This document shows, piece by piece, positions 1 through 9,682 of a stretch of DNA of 64,000 nucleotides. The notes below the pieces were generated by a model. The model was not told the DNA's origin. It saw nothing but the letters and a program-made list of their open reading frames with translations, and ran no database searches. Position numbers and translations under genes: made by a program. The DNA is from Natronocella acetinitrilica (GTDB lineage Bacteria > Pseudomonadota > Gammaproteobacteria > Nitrococcales > Aquisalimonadaceae). Position 1 is the first letter of the stretch, and each line of letters begins with the position of its first letter. The stretch is taken from assembly GCF_024170285.1 (NCBI RefSeq), contig NZ_JALJXV010000002.1, forward strand, positions 372,001 through 436,000. Reading direction: 5' to 3'.

Positions 1-1335
1 GCAGAGCAGATACCGGTCACCGGGCTGCAGGTCGGAGTAGCGGTGCTCCAGCTCAAGGCTGGCTGCCGCGCCCACGGCCCGGGTGATCACATTGGCCTGG
101 GGATGTCCTGCGGCCTGCGCCTCCTGCAGTTCGCCTCGATCCACCATGTCCTGCACCAGGCTGTGATCTCGCGTGCAGCGTGTCAGCTCGCCACCCCGCA
201 AACGGTAAAGCCGGCTATCCCCGGCCCAAAGCCAGGCACACTCATGACCCCCGGCAAACAGTGCCACGACGGTGCTGGCGCTGCGCACGGGTTTGTCCGG
301 TCGCGACGCCGCGCAGGCAAGATGTTCATTGGTCAGTCGCAGCATTTCCCGGGCGGCAGCGAGCCGCTCCTGCAGTTCGCCACCGGTACGGACCTGCTGC
401 AGGCTGTCGACCACAGCGCGGCTGGCGACATCACCCGCGTCATGTCCGCCGACCCCGTCCGCCACCGCCCACAGACCGAGATCCGGCCGATCCAGCCAGG
501 CATCCTCGTTGATCTGCCGCACCTTGCCCACGTGGGTCTGGGCGGCGGAGCGCAGGTTGAGAGGCACCTCGACCAACTCGGCCTGGTCCATCGCCGACGA
601 TGTTGCCGCTTGCCAGCGCACAGTGCGGGAATCCCAGCCATGGCGGTGCCATTCGCCGTCGATCATGGCGGCAAACTGTTCCGGCTGTGGCAGGCCGCCG
701 AGCATGAACAGGCAGGGTGCAATACGCTCCGAGCCTTCTGTCCACCACAGGCTGAAGCCCTGATCGCCGCTGGCGAGGGCCTGCTGCGCCGTCAACAGCG
801 CAGGCATGACATCGGACAGATTCTGCAGGCGAAACCGCACCGGACCGCGCAAGGGATCCAGCAGACGCGAAGTCTCCTCGGTCACTCTGGGCGCGAGCTT
901 GCGGCCGATATCATGGACGGACTGATCGAAAAGACCCAGATCAAAGTCATCACCTCCCTCCAGTGCGGACAACGCAAGTTGTTCCACCGTCTCGAACCAG
1001 TCCGAGTCTTCCACCGGCAAGGTGAGCAATGTGCTGCCCCCCGGCAGGGGACGCACCAGGGTCAGGGGATAGTATCGACCGACGGCATCCACGCTGGGCA
1101 TGAGCACGCCGGTGCAGGCGCCACCGCAAGTGCCACGCCCCAGCGCAAACCGCCAGATCGGGCTGGTCAGATAGGCATCAAGCCAGGCATCGCCCAGCGC
1201 GCGGCGGGATGCGTGAATGCACCGCTCAAGCCAGGGATCCCAGCGCTCCAGAAAGTCTCCGCTGACCCGGCGCCGCACGAAATCGCCCCGACCAGGTAAT
1301 TTGCCGTGAAACCCCATGGCCTGGCCGGCAGCCAT
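1..1335 (-). CDS. tagF-pppA: TagF-PppA fusion: T6SS accessory protein joined to PP2C phosphatase (3' end cut by window edge)
   Basis: Reading leftward from an ATG at 1335, three bases after the tssM stop, the product opens with a TagF-type start (GFHGKLPGRGDFVRR, about residues 8-22). The TagF domain covers about residues 1-250. From about residue 262 a PP2C Ser/Thr phosphatase domain follows, with the metal-binding NEDAW motif, the ADGVGGHDAG motif, WAGDSRLYRLRGG and a TRDHSLVQDMV segment. The frame is still open at base 1, so the C-terminus is missing. In the known threonine-phosphorylation pathway PppA dephosphorylates the FHA protein and TagF is a post-translational repressor of T6SS firing; here both are one polypeptide. 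A second in-frame ATG at 1317 is an alternative start that sits closer to the conserved motif. Confidence 0.9.
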   Translation of the reverse strand, partial: MAAGQAMGFHGKLPGRGDFVRRRVSGDFLERWDPWLERCIHASRRALGDAWLDAYLTSPIWRFALGRGTCGGACTGVLMPSVDAVGRYYPLTLVRPLPGGSTLLTLPVEDSDWFETVEQLALSALEGGDDFDLGLFDQSVHDIGRKLAPRVTEETSRLLDPLRGPVRFRLQNLSDVMPALLTAQQALASGDQGFSLWWTEGSERIAPCLFMLGGLPQPEQFAAMIDGEWHRHGWDSRTVRWQAATSSAMDQAELVEVPLNLRSAAQTHVGKVRQINEDAWLDRPDLGLWAVADGVGGHDAGDVASRAVVDSLQQVRTGGELQERLAAAREMLRLTNEHLACAASRPDKPVRSASTVVALFAGGHECAWLWAGDSRLYRLRGGELTRCTRDHSLVQDMVDRGELQEAQAAGHPQANVITRAVGAAASLELEHRYSDLQPGDRYLLC

Positions 1336-1338
1336 GAG

Positions 1339-4300
1339 CTAGAGGCTCCCGACGCAACGGAAGCGACGCCACTCGGCATTACGCAGCGGATTACGCGAGG
1401 AGTCGAACTCCACGGAGACCCGCGCCGAGTAGCCACCAACATTGAAATTGGCGAGATAGGCGGTATCGGACTCCGCGGCAGGCTCTGCAGCCTCGATGGC
1501 GCGCAACCAGGACCAGCCACCGCTGTAGCCGACGTTGGGCCGCTGCCCGCCCCGATCCTCGAACGCCACGGTGGTGCTTGCACCCTGCCCTGCCCAGGCA
1601 AAGCGCTCCGCCAATGGTGGGCCATGGCGATAGACCAGGGATTGCTCACCCATGGAGAGCTGGAACTGCCGCGCCCGGGCGTCCAGATAACGGGGTGTCA
1701 GCTCGAAGCTGGTGGCGGGGCCGTTGGCTCCACCAAAGAACAGCTCCTGGATCAGGCGGGCCCGCTGGAACTGATCCAGCACCGAGCGGGGAATCCCAAG
1801 GGCAGACGCCTGACCACTGCGCCACTGCCAGCGGCCGCCGGAGGTGTCCACCAGGCTTGCCAGATTCTCGTTGAAGAATTCCTCGATGACACCGCCGGGA
1901 CCGAACAGCCGGGCGAAATCGCTGGGCGCGATATCCCGCGAACTGCCGGCATCGAAGGGGTAGCGGCCGCTGGTCAGCTCTTCACACACGGGCAGGACGG
2001 CACTGCGATAGCGCTGATTGATCTGATTACGCAGGTTGCGCAAGGCAACCTCCTGACCAGAACCTGCCAGAGCCTCCAGCCAGCCGTCGAAGGGGGCTGG
2101 CGTGCGCGCCGCTTCGGTGCGCAGGCGACGCAGGGTATCGCCTCCGTCGCGTCCCAGCAGGGTCATGGCATCCTGATCGCCGAATCCGCTGCCAAAGGCG
2201 CTCAATTCGTCATAGAGCTGATCCAGCAAGGCGATCAGTCCGTCCAGCGGGGCCGCACCGTTGTCCGACGCCACGTATTGATGGAACTGCTGGAAATGGT
2301 CGTTGATGCGCGCGCCGGGTCGCGGCCCGCCATCGTCACTTCTCACCTGATCCACCAGCCCGAGCAGAGCACCGATACGACCGCCGGGCTGCGCCTCGTC
2401 GTCCTCGGGCTCCGGGAAGTGGGTCTGCGCGTCCACGGTGCTCATGAGCCGCCGCAACGGCGATGTAGGCCCGGTAATGGCAGCCAGCAGATCAATTGCC
2501 TGATCCACTCCCAACAGGGGCGAGAGCTCCAGATCGGCAAGCAGTTCCTGCCAGTAGCGGATATAGGCCAGCTCGTAGTGCTCGACGAAGGCGGCGGCGA
2601 GATTGAGCCTTGCAGTACGACCACTGGGTAAGGTGTCTTCGCCAAACACCCAACGGTCTTCCATGAACTGCTCAACCAGGGCACCCCCCACATCACCGGT
2701 GATGCGCTGGAACCCGGCACTGGTGTAGAGCGCCGGCACCGGCTCTGACAGGGGTACGCCACTGCGGCGGCGGAAAACCATGTCGCCGCCGAGCCCCGCC
2801 TGCAGATCAAGGCGCAGCGCATCACGATGACGCTGGTCGTAGACCACCTCAAGGCGGCGCAGCATCAATGCCGGCAAGGACGCCTGCTGAAGCGATGACC
2901 GTGCCCGGGCGACCAGGGTTTCGTCGACCTCCACCGCAGGGAAAGAGCGGGCACTGTCCGAATAGGCACTGAAATGCGCCGCCAGCGACTGGGCAATGGC
3001 GCGCTGATCAGCGAACTCGTTCAGCAGCGCCGCGCGCACGATGGCGTCCAATTCCTCCCGCTCAAGCCGCGAGGTGTCCGCCAGCATGAGATAGCCCTTG
3101 AGATAGGCATAGACTTCGGTGGCCGGGGTGTTGGCGGAACCGACGCGCTGTTCCAGCAGCAGAACCACCCGCGGCACCAGCAGCTCGCGCACGCCCTGAA
3201 GGTAGGCCTGCCGCGCAGCGTCGCCCACCGCATCGCCGCGATACAGACCCAGCCCCATCAGGAACGGGACGTTGCCACGGTAGCGATCGGCCTCGGCGGC
3301 GACTTCGCTGAGGGCATCGAGCCTTGGCAACACGTCGCCGAGCCCGGCATCGCCGGGCACAGGCCGTGTCGCCATGTCGGCATGCACATTCAGTGACTCG
3401 CCAACGTCCGCCAGGTAGCCCCGGTTGTACTGGTAACTGGTGAACCAGGCGGCCACCAGCACCCCGAGCACACCCAGCAGCGCCAGGTAGGCTACGTTCT
3501 GGGCCACGGCCCGGCCCACCTCCAGGCGCCAGTTCACACCGGCCAGCCCGGATTCCGGGAATACCACGTTCTTGAGCAGGCGATGGATGAAATAGCTGCG
3601 GCCCTGCCCGGCGGCTGCCGTACCGCCCACATCCGCGGACACCCGCATGCCGTAGGCCCGGGAGATGCTATCCATCATCCGGTCGATGGGCGTGCCTTCC
3701 TGGGTGCCGCTGGTGAAGTACAGGCCACGCAACATCACCGGGCGATCGTAGCCCGACCCTTCGAAGGTATCGCGAACGAACGAGATCAGATTGTCCTTGA
3801 GGCCAGCCATCTGCCGCGGGAAACCGAACAAGCGGGCGCGCCGCTGGGGTTCGCGCTCCTGGTCCATGCGCTCCAGCAATCGGGCATCCAGGCGGGTGAG
3901 CAGGGCGTCATACTGCTCTGCCAGCCAGTGCGCCGGGCTGCCGCCGGCGATTGGTTCCGGACGGGTCATGCCCCAGACCTGCGCCCTGCCCTCGTGCCCC
4001 AGATCGTCGAAGAACTCGATGAATCCGGCGATGAGATCGCATTTGGTGACCAGGAAATACACCGGCACCTGCACCTGAAGCTGGCGCTGGAGTTCATCGA
4101 TGCGTTTCCGCACGGTGGCAGCGTGATGGCGGCGGCCCTCGTCGGACGTGGTGAGCAGGTCAGCCGCGCTCAGTGTCACGAGCACACCGTTAATGGGGCG
4201 ACGCTTGCGGTACTTGCAGATCAGATCGAGGAAGCTGTTCCACTCTGCTGCGTCGGAGGCGGCGTCGGAATCCTGGGTGAAATAGCGCCCGGCGGTGTCG

Positions 4301-4815
4301 AGCAGAACGGCCTCGTCGGTGAACCACCAATCGCAGTTTCGCGTGCCACCGACACCGCGGAGCGCGTCCCGGCCATATTTCTGGTCCAGGGGGAAATTCA
4401 ACCCGGAGTGAATCAGCGCCGTGGTCTTGCCGGAACCCGGCGGACCGACAATGACGTACCAGGGCAATTGATACAGATTCTTGCCCTGGCCGGACTGCTT
4501 GAGAAAGCCGATGGCCTCCTCGAAACGCTGGCGTAACTCGTCGTTCTGCCCGTCGCCGGGGCTGGCGCTGGCCACGATGGCTGCGCCGAGTTGCTCACCG
4601 GCGCGACGGGAGCGGCGCCAGCGCAGGAAGGTCAAACCACCCCAGACCAGGACAAGCAGCGCGATGGTGATGGCACGGCTGACCACGCTTTCGAACGGCA
4701 CCATCGGGCCCAGCGCCAGGTAAGGGCCGAACAACCAGATGAGAACCGAGAGCAGGATGATACCCAGCAGGCCAAGGAACCAGCGCTGGGTGACTGCTGC
4801 GAAAACTTTCTTCAC
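1339..4815 (-). CDS. tssM: T6SS inner-membrane core protein TssM (IcmF)
   Basis: This 1158-residue protein has the normal TssM length. Transmembrane segments lie near residues 12-30 and 46-63, with a third near 437-457, followed by a large periplasmic part. The cytoplasmic region between the second and third segments carries a Walker A motif GPPGSGKTT (residues 124-132), so an intact NTPase site is expected. TssM forms the TssJLM membrane complex through which the tail tube is fired. The start is GTG at 4815, overlapping the tssL stop by four bases (GTGA), which indicates translational coupling. The tagF-pppA start follows the stop by three bases. Confidence 0.97.
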   Translation of the reverse strand: MKKVFAAVTQRWFLGLLGIILLSVLIWLFGPYLALGPMVPFESVVSRAITIALLVLVWGGLTFLRWRRSRRAGEQLGAAIVASASPGDGQNDELRQRFEEAIGFLKQSGQGKNLYQLPWYVIVGPPGSGKTTALIHSGLNFPLDQKYGRDALRGVGGTRNCDWWFTDEAVLLDTAGRYFTQDSDAASDAAEWNSFLDLICKYRKRRPINGVLVTLSAADLLTTSDEGRRHHAATVRKRIDELQRQLQVQVPVYFLVTKCDLIAGFIEFFDDLGHEGRAQVWGMTRPEPIAGGSPAHWLAEQYDALLTRLDARLLERMDQEREPQRRARLFGFPRQMAGLKDNLISFVRDTFEGSGYDRPVMLRGLYFTSGTQEGTPIDRMMDSISRAYGMRVSADVGGTAAAGQGRSYFIHRLLKNVVFPESGLAGVNWRLEVGRAVAQNVAYLALLGVLGVLVAAWFTSYQYNRGYLADVGESLNVHADMATRPVPGDAGLGDVLPRLDALSEVAAEADRYRGNVPFLMGLGLYRGDAVGDAARQAYLQGVRELLVPRVVLLLEQRVGSANTPATEVYAYLKGYLMLADTSRLEREELDAIVRAALLNEFADQRAIAQSLAAHFSAYSDSARSFPAVEVDETLVARARSSLQQASLPALMLRRLEVVYDQRHRDALRLDLQAGLGGDMVFRRRSGVPLSEPVPALYTSAGFQRITGDVGGALVEQFMEDRWVFGEDTLPSGRTARLNLAAAFVEHYELAYIRYWQELLADLELSPLLGVDQAIDLLAAITGPTSPLRRLMSTVDAQTHFPEPEDDEAQPGGRIGALLGLVDQVRSDDGGPRPGARINDHFQQFHQYVASDNGAAPLDGLIALLDQLYDELSAFGSGFGDQDAMTLLGRDGGDTLRRLRTEAARTPAPFDGWLEALAGSGQEVALRNLRNQINQRYRSAVLPVCEELTSGRYPFDAGSSRDIAPSDFARLFGPGGVIEEFFNENLASLVDTSGGRWQWRSGQASALGIPRSVLDQFQRARLIQELFFGGANGPATSFELTPRYLDARARQFQLSMGEQSLVYRHGPPLAERFAWAGQGASTTVAFEDRGGQRPNVGYSGGWSWLRAIEAAEPAAESDTAYLANFNVGGYSARVSVEFDSSRNPLRNAEWRRFRCVGSL

Positions 4816-6161
4816 GACCGGCCTCCCTGCGGGCGGTGGATAATCTCGATCCGGCGATTCAGCGGCCGGTTGGCCGGATCGCTGGCCGGTGTGAACCGGG
4901 GACGGTCCTCCCCGATACCCACGTAGTCGACCCGATCCGGATCGGACAGGGGCTCGCGCAGGATCGCGGCGGCACTCTCCGCCCGCTGCTGGGAGAGATC
5001 ATAGTTGTCGCGGAAACGCGCAGAGCGAATCGGCACATCGTCACTGTGGCCTTCCACCAATACGCTGCCCGGCACCTGCTGTATGGCTTCGCCCAGACGG
5101 CGCAGCACACCGCGAAATTCGTCTGTCACATCGGTGCTGGCGGAGGCGAACACCTCGCCGCGCAGGATGATGCGTGTTCGGCCACCGTCCAGGCTCTCCA
5201 CCTCGATTCTGTCGGGATCGACGGCGCCGACCAGGTCCGCCAGCGTCACGCCACGAATGGCGGCGGGCCCGACCGGCGACTCGAAGGTCGCTCGTCGAAC
5301 CTCATTGAGCTGCGCGGACAGCGGCGCGGCGGTGGAATTGAGGGAGCTGTGAAAACCGAAAAAGGCACCGCTGCCGATCAGGGCAACCAGTACCATGCAA
5401 ACCCAGGCGGGCACGGTGCGAACCAGTCGGTTACGCCGGTCTTCCACGCCTCGCCAGGTGGGCGAGAGTTCGTCCGGTGGCGCGTCACGCCAACCACGAA
5501 TGCGGGCGTAGAGCCGCTCGCGCACCTCTGCCAGTTTGGCCTGGCCCCCTTCTGTCACCCGGTACTGGCCTTGCAATCCCAACGCCAGACAGACGTAGAA
5601 GAACTCGACCAGATCGCGTCGCGGCTCGCGATCCGCCAGCACGCGCTCGATCATCTGGAACACTTTCTCGCCACCGGCACTGTCGCGATGGAAGGTCAGC
5701 AGCAGGGACCGCCCCGGCCACAGGCTGCCCGCCCCCCAGGGCGTGTTCATGACCACTTCGTCGATGAACGTACACAGGGCGTAGCGGGCGGCAATGGCAG
5801 ACTCCTGGCTCACACCACGCTCGGCGGCCACGGCCTCGAATTGCTGAACCTGCCGCACGGCCTCTGCATGCAGGCCGGCGACATCCGGGTGTTCACGGGT
5901 GCCGCGCAAACCACAGCACAGCAGCAACAGCGGCATGGCCGCCTCCACCAGCGGATTCAGGGCCCGGCTTCCAAAGGCCTGGATATCCTGTACCGACCCT
6001 GCGGTGGCAGATTGCTGCGGCCCGCCACCTCCCATGGGTGGCGGCGGGGCGGCCGCTGGTGGCGCCGCCGGAGGCGGCCGGCCTGCGCCGGCACGACCCC
6101 CGGGCGTGGGGCGAATGATGGTGCGGTCCCCACCGCCTGGCGGGGTGCGATCGTCGCTCAT
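4812..6161 (-). CDS. tssL: T6SS membrane-complex protein TssL (DotU) with C-terminal OmpA/Pal domain
   Basis: The 449-residue product starts at ATG 6161, overlapping the tssK stop (ATGA). Residues 1-50 are rich in Pro, Gly and Ala. A DotU/TssL cytoplasmic domain follows (about 60-240), then one transmembrane segment near 252-272. The periplasmic C-terminal OmpA-like domain (about 330-449) has the motifs VEGHSDDVPI, NYDLSQQRAESA and NRRIEI; the Asp and Arg in the last two are the usual peptidoglycan-contacting residues. This is an 'extended' TssL that can bind the cell wall directly, so no separate TagL is needed. A longer reading upstream of 6161 lies inside tssK and is not favoured. Confidence 0.96.
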   Translation of the reverse strand: MSDDRTPPGGGDRTIIRPTPGGRAGAGRPPPAAPPAAAPPPPMGGGGPQQSATAGSVQDIQAFGSRALNPLVEAAMPLLLLCCGLRGTREHPDVAGLHAEAVRQVQQFEAVAAERGVSQESAIAARYALCTFIDEVVMNTPWGAGSLWPGRSLLLTFHRDSAGGEKVFQMIERVLADREPRRDLVEFFYVCLALGLQGQYRVTEGGQAKLAEVRERLYARIRGWRDAPPDELSPTWRGVEDRRNRLVRTVPAWVCMVLVALIGSGAFFGFHSSLNSTAAPLSAQLNEVRRATFESPVGPAAIRGVTLADLVGAVDPDRIEVESLDGGRTRIILRGEVFASASTDVTDEFRGVLRRLGEAIQQVPGSVLVEGHSDDVPIRSARFRDNYDLSQQRAESAAAILREPLSDPDRVDYVGIGEDRPRFTPASDPANRPLNRRIEIIHRPQGGRS

Positions 6162-7504
6162 GACCCGGCTCCACGAATAGCCCAGAGATCCATGACCAGC
6201 TCCGGATACTGCCCGGCCACATGAACAGCCAGACCGCCGGAGCCGGACAGCGCCTTCCATAACGGGCCGCTGCGATCCAGTTCGAAATACACCCGGGAAC
6301 TGAGCTGCGGAATCTGTCGCGGTGCTGTGGGCATGGGAACAAGTTTCACGCCAGGAAGGTTGTTGTTGACTAGTTCGGCAATGCGTTCAACCGGCGCGAT
6401 TTTCGCCTGTGCGGGGAAGTAACTGCGCAGGTCTTCGGTGGACACCGCCGCGCCCACCGAGAGCACGAAACTCGCGCTGCTGAGCAGGGACTGATCCTGA
6501 ATACGGGCCACCCGCACACCGTGCGCCCCCGCCTCCTCCAGGGGTATGGGTACCGCCGGGGATTCCCGGACAGTGCGGAACTGCGCGCGAAGGGACTCGA
6601 AAATCCCGTCGAAGACCGGCTGCAATTCGTCGTGACGGTAGGGGGCCATCTCCGGTGCGCGACGGCTTTCCTGCGTCAGCGTGGCCAGCTCACCGGCCAG
6701 GCCGATGACGAAGCGGTAGAGGGTCTCCGGATGCACATGGGTGGCGGCAGCATAATGCAGCGCCACTGGCAGGTGACGATTGATGATCTGCAGCATGAGG
6801 AAGTCGGCAATCTCTCCGGCGCCACCCTGCCCGCTGGCGGTGACGCGACCGGCCAGCATGTCTGCCCGCTGCTGCAGCAAACCGGTCAGTTCATTGAGAT
6901 AGGCATGCAACCTGGTGGCGGCACGGCAGCGCACCACGGTAGGCACGAAGGCATCATCCAGCACGAGCTGTCCATCGGCCCGGGCCTCCACCACACGGGC
7001 CAGGGGAATGCAGGCATACTCTTCGAGGCTATCGCCATCCAGGGCCAGGCGCGCGTTCAGCCGACCCACCTCGACAACCGCAGCGGCACTGCTGTCCAGC
7101 ACACGGTCGCGCACATCCAGATCGTCGGCGCGATAACGATACAGCCCCGCGGGCGACCCTTCACGGAGCACCTCCACGGCGCCCTCCCGCTGCAGTGGAA
7201 GTGCGAGAAAAGCAAGGCGATCGCGGGTGTCCGTGCCAACCTCCAGGGGTGCCGGCAGTGGATCGTCCGCAGGCATGCTGAAGGGCGTGCCATCGGGAAA
7301 GATGCCCCGGGCGGCGCGAAGGCCCAGTTTGCCGATGGCTAGCAGGTCGGTGTCCAGCTCGAGCTCCTGGAACCCCCAACCATCATTGCCGTGGGCGGCG
7401 AGCCGGCCTGACACATAGCCTTCGACAAACCGATCATGCTGCTGAAAATGCTGCGGCTCGAGGAACAGGCCCTCGCTCCACAGCACGCGACTGCTCCGTG
7501 ACAT
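6158..7504 (-). CDS. tssK: T6SS baseplate protein TssK
   Basis: The 448-residue protein begins with the typical TssK N-terminus (VLWSEGLFLEPQHFQQHDRF). In other systems TssK trimers connect the baseplate wedges (TssEFG) to the membrane complex, binding TssL and TssM. Length and order (tssJ-tssK-tssL-tssM) are canonical. Start is ATG at 7504; the stop overlaps the tssL start by four bases. The late segment with SSRVYFELDRSGPLWKALSG is characteristic of the C-terminal receptor-binding region. No disruption is seen. Confidence 0.97.
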   Translation of the reverse strand: MSRSSRVLWSEGLFLEPQHFQQHDRFVEGYVSGRLAAHGNDGWGFQELELDTDLLAIGKLGLRAARGIFPDGTPFSMPADDPLPAPLEVGTDTRDRLAFLALPLQREGAVEVLREGSPAGLYRYRADDLDVRDRVLDSSAAAVVEVGRLNARLALDGDSLEEYACIPLARVVEARADGQLVLDDAFVPTVVRCRAATRLHAYLNELTGLLQQRADMLAGRVTASGQGGAGEIADFLMLQIINRHLPVALHYAAATHVHPETLYRFVIGLAGELATLTQESRRAPEMAPYRHDELQPVFDGIFESLRAQFRTVRESPAVPIPLEEAGAHGVRVARIQDQSLLSSASFVLSVGAAVSTEDLRSYFPAQAKIAPVERIAELVNNNLPGVKLVPMPTAPRQIPQLSSRVYFELDRSGPLWKALSGSGGLAVHVAGQYPELVMDLWAIRGAGS

Positions 7505-7541
7505 TCATGCCCCCCAGGCGCTGACCATGCAGGCCCATCAA

Positions 7542-8102
7542 CTAATCGAAACTCACCCCCACCCTGGAGCGATCCAGCGTGATGGTGAAGGAGTTCGAAC
7601 GGATGAAGTCCCAGAAACCCTCCCTGGGCAACTCCGTTACAGCACGCCACTGCGTGGCGGGATTGTTCACATCGTAGAATTCCGCCATCACGGCGAGGAA
7701 ACGCACATCCGGATAGATATCGAGGGTGACCTCGCGCTCTTCGCCCTGACAACGAACGCCACCATCGAGCATGCGCTCGTCTTCCATTTCGATCGGACAC
7801 AGTTCAAAGGAATCGCGACTGAGCAGGGCGCCGCCAAGGGTGTCCACATCCCGGGTGAGCAACTCCTGGAGCGAAGCGTCCATGAAGGTATCGCGATCCC
7901 GCAACTGGTAGACACGGATATAGACCGGCGACGGCCGGCCATCCACATTGGGATTGAGGCCCGGCCCCACGAGTATGCGACCGTCGACTGCATCGGGGCG
8001 GGAACCTGAGCCGGATGCGCAGGCGGCGAGCATCGCCAGCGCAGCACAGCACAGCCCCAACATGAGCGCGCCCCGCCGCCATGAATTCTGCAACCCTGTC
8101 AT
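7542..8102 (-). CDS. tssJ: T6SS outer-membrane lipoprotein TssJ
   Basis: Start ATG at 8102 is preceded by a strong GGAGGG ribosome-binding site; an in-frame GTG four codons earlier lies over that site and is not favoured. The 186-residue product has an N-terminal signal with a lipobox (LAAC) that predicts a lipidated cysteine. A TssJ beta-sandwich follows, with the sequence PSPVYIRVYQLRDRDTFMDAS. TssJ anchors the TssLM channel to the outer membrane. The gene sits between the FHA gene and tssK, as in many T6SS loci. Confidence 0.95.
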   Translation of the reverse strand: MTGLQNSWRRGALMLGLCCAALAMLAACASGSGSRPDAVDGRILVGPGLNPNVDGRPSPVYIRVYQLRDRDTFMDASLQELLTRDVDTLGGALLSRDSFELCPIEMEDERMLDGGVRCQGEEREVTLDIYPDVRFLAVMAEFYDVNNPATQWRAVTELPREGFWDFIRSNSFTITLDRSRVGVSFD

Positions 8103-8144
8103 CTCACCCTCCACTGGATCTTGCGACGCTCCCTGCGGAGTCCG

Positions 8145-9575
8145 CTATTTGCCGCCCTGCTTGAGCGACTGCATTTGTTTTTCGTAGGCCTCGCTGAAGG
8201 CTTCGCCGAAGAGGCGGTTGAAGGTGCCTTCGCTGTCCCGGTTGAATTCCTCGAACAGGGCCTTGTACTGATCCCAGTGCTTCGGACCTGTCATGCGACC
8301 GAGCATGGACCGCTCCCCGCCTTCGCCAAACCGTGCTTCGAGATGTTCCGGGTCGAACTGCCGGAGCACTTCGAAGAAACCGCTGCGCATGCCCGAGAGC
8401 ATCGCCAGTTGGTGGGCGCGCAGATCCTCGAAACTGGCCTCGAACGCCTCAACCGCGGGCAGGTAGTCCGGATTGTGCTTCACCATGAGGTTATGCAGCG
8501 CATCCTCGGTACTGGTGGAGAACTTGAGTGGATTGTTCTCCCTTGCCTGGATCAACGTCACCGACATGCGGAACTGGTTTTTCACTTCCATGCGCGCCCG
8601 CAGCAAATCCATGATGCCCTGGATCGCCACACGCAAGATCCGCCCGAGTTCCTCGGCCTTGTCAGCGGGAACCTGGTCGGGATCGAGCCCGGCGCCGGCC
8701 AGCATTTGCCGCAGCGCCTGATCGGGCACGCCGCCACTGGCCTGATCCGGGACCGCGCTCTGGCCTGGCGCCGGCGCCTGGAATGGAGGCGGTGCCGGGG
8801 TCTCTGGCTCGCCACCCGTATATCCGCCCCGTCCACCCGGCGTGGGGCGCGGTCCGGGTGCAGGTGGAGGCTCCGCTGCAGCCGGTGCCTGCGGTGCACT
8901 CATTGGCGGCGGCGATGGTTCAGTCGGTGGGGGCGGAGGCGCAGCTACGGGGGGCTGCTGCGCAGGCTGGTCCGCCGGCGACTTCCACCAGTCATCGGGT
9001 AACAGAGGAGCCGACTCGCCGTTGGACGGAGTTCCCGTAGCCGGAGGTTCAGCGGGAGGTGGCGGCGCCGCAGGTTCCTCCCGGTAACTGGGCGGGGCGA
9101 AATGCTCGTTGAGATAGGACTGATTTGGCGCCGCAGGCGCTTCCGCCGGTTTCTCCACCGCGCCACCAAGCAACTCCAGGGGATCAACCGCATCGCCCTC
9201 CAGCGGAACGTCCGGTGCCGGGGGCGGCGTTGTCTCCGGTAGCAGGGGCTCCTGCGCACCAATGGTGGCGCGAATGCGATAGTCACCGATCAGGAACTCG
9301 ACACCATCGTCCAGGGGATAGGGCTCGGCGGGATCGATGCGGGTCACACCATCGGCCAGCATGATGCCGTTGGCGCTGGTGTCCTCAAGGAAATAGCGAC
9401 CCTGCTGAAACCGGATCCGCGCATGGCAGCGAGAGATCTCCATGTTCGGATCAGGCAGGGTCCAGTCGTTGTTGTCGGCGCGTCCTACCGTGCCGCCGCG
9501 CTCAAGCCAGCGCTGCGTGGCCTTGTCGCCAAGCCGCGCCGACACTTCATTGATCACCGTCAAGGTGAGTGGCAT
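8145..9575 (-). CDS. tagH: T6SS-associated FHA-domain protein (TagH/Fha)
   Basis: The 476-residue protein has an N-terminal forkhead-associated domain with GRADNNDW (from residue 31), ISRCHARI and TSANGIMLADG, the conserved Gly-Arg, Ser-x-x-His and Ser-x-x-Asn positions of phosphothreonine binding. A long Pro/Ala/Gly-rich linker follows (about residues 110-290). The C-terminal part (about 300-476) matches the conserved domain of T6SS FHA proteins. Fha proteins are activated by PpkA phosphorylation and reset by PppA; the PP2C partner lies in the same operon (1-1335). The kinase is not in this window. Confidence 0.93.
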   Translation of the reverse strand: MPLTLTVINEVSARLGDKATQRWLERGGTVGRADNNDWTLPDPNMEISRCHARIRFQQGRYFLEDTSANGIMLADGVTRIDPAEPYPLDDGVEFLIGDYRIRATIGAQEPLLPETTPPPAPDVPLEGDAVDPLELLGGAVEKPAEAPAAPNQSYLNEHFAPPSYREEPAAPPPPAEPPATGTPSNGESAPLLPDDWWKSPADQPAQQPPVAAPPPPPTEPSPPPMSAPQAPAAAEPPPAPGPRPTPGGRGGYTGGEPETPAPPPFQAPAPGQSAVPDQASGGVPDQALRQMLAGAGLDPDQVPADKAEELGRILRVAIQGIMDLLRARMEVKNQFRMSVTLIQARENNPLKFSTSTEDALHNLMVKHNPDYLPAVEAFEASFEDLRAHQLAMLSGMRSGFFEVLRQFDPEHLEARFGEGGERSMLGRMTGPKHWDQYKALFEEFNRDSEGTFNRLFGEAFSEAYEKQMQSLKQGGK

Positions 9576-9682
9576 GCCTCACTCCAACTCCGTTTGTATC
9601 TCTCTGCCGGGCAAGGCCTGCTCGCCGACATCGTGAGCTTCAATCCCGGTCTTTCTGGAATGCCGGGTCAAGAGCAACCCGA

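Noticed and set aside
43-6224. Long plus-strand open frames opposite tssL, tssM and tagF (for example 1306-2631 and 4836-6224)
   Set aside because: They are antisense to genes with clear families, have low-complexity His/Gln/Arg-rich composition and show no domain. High GC makes long antisense frames common.
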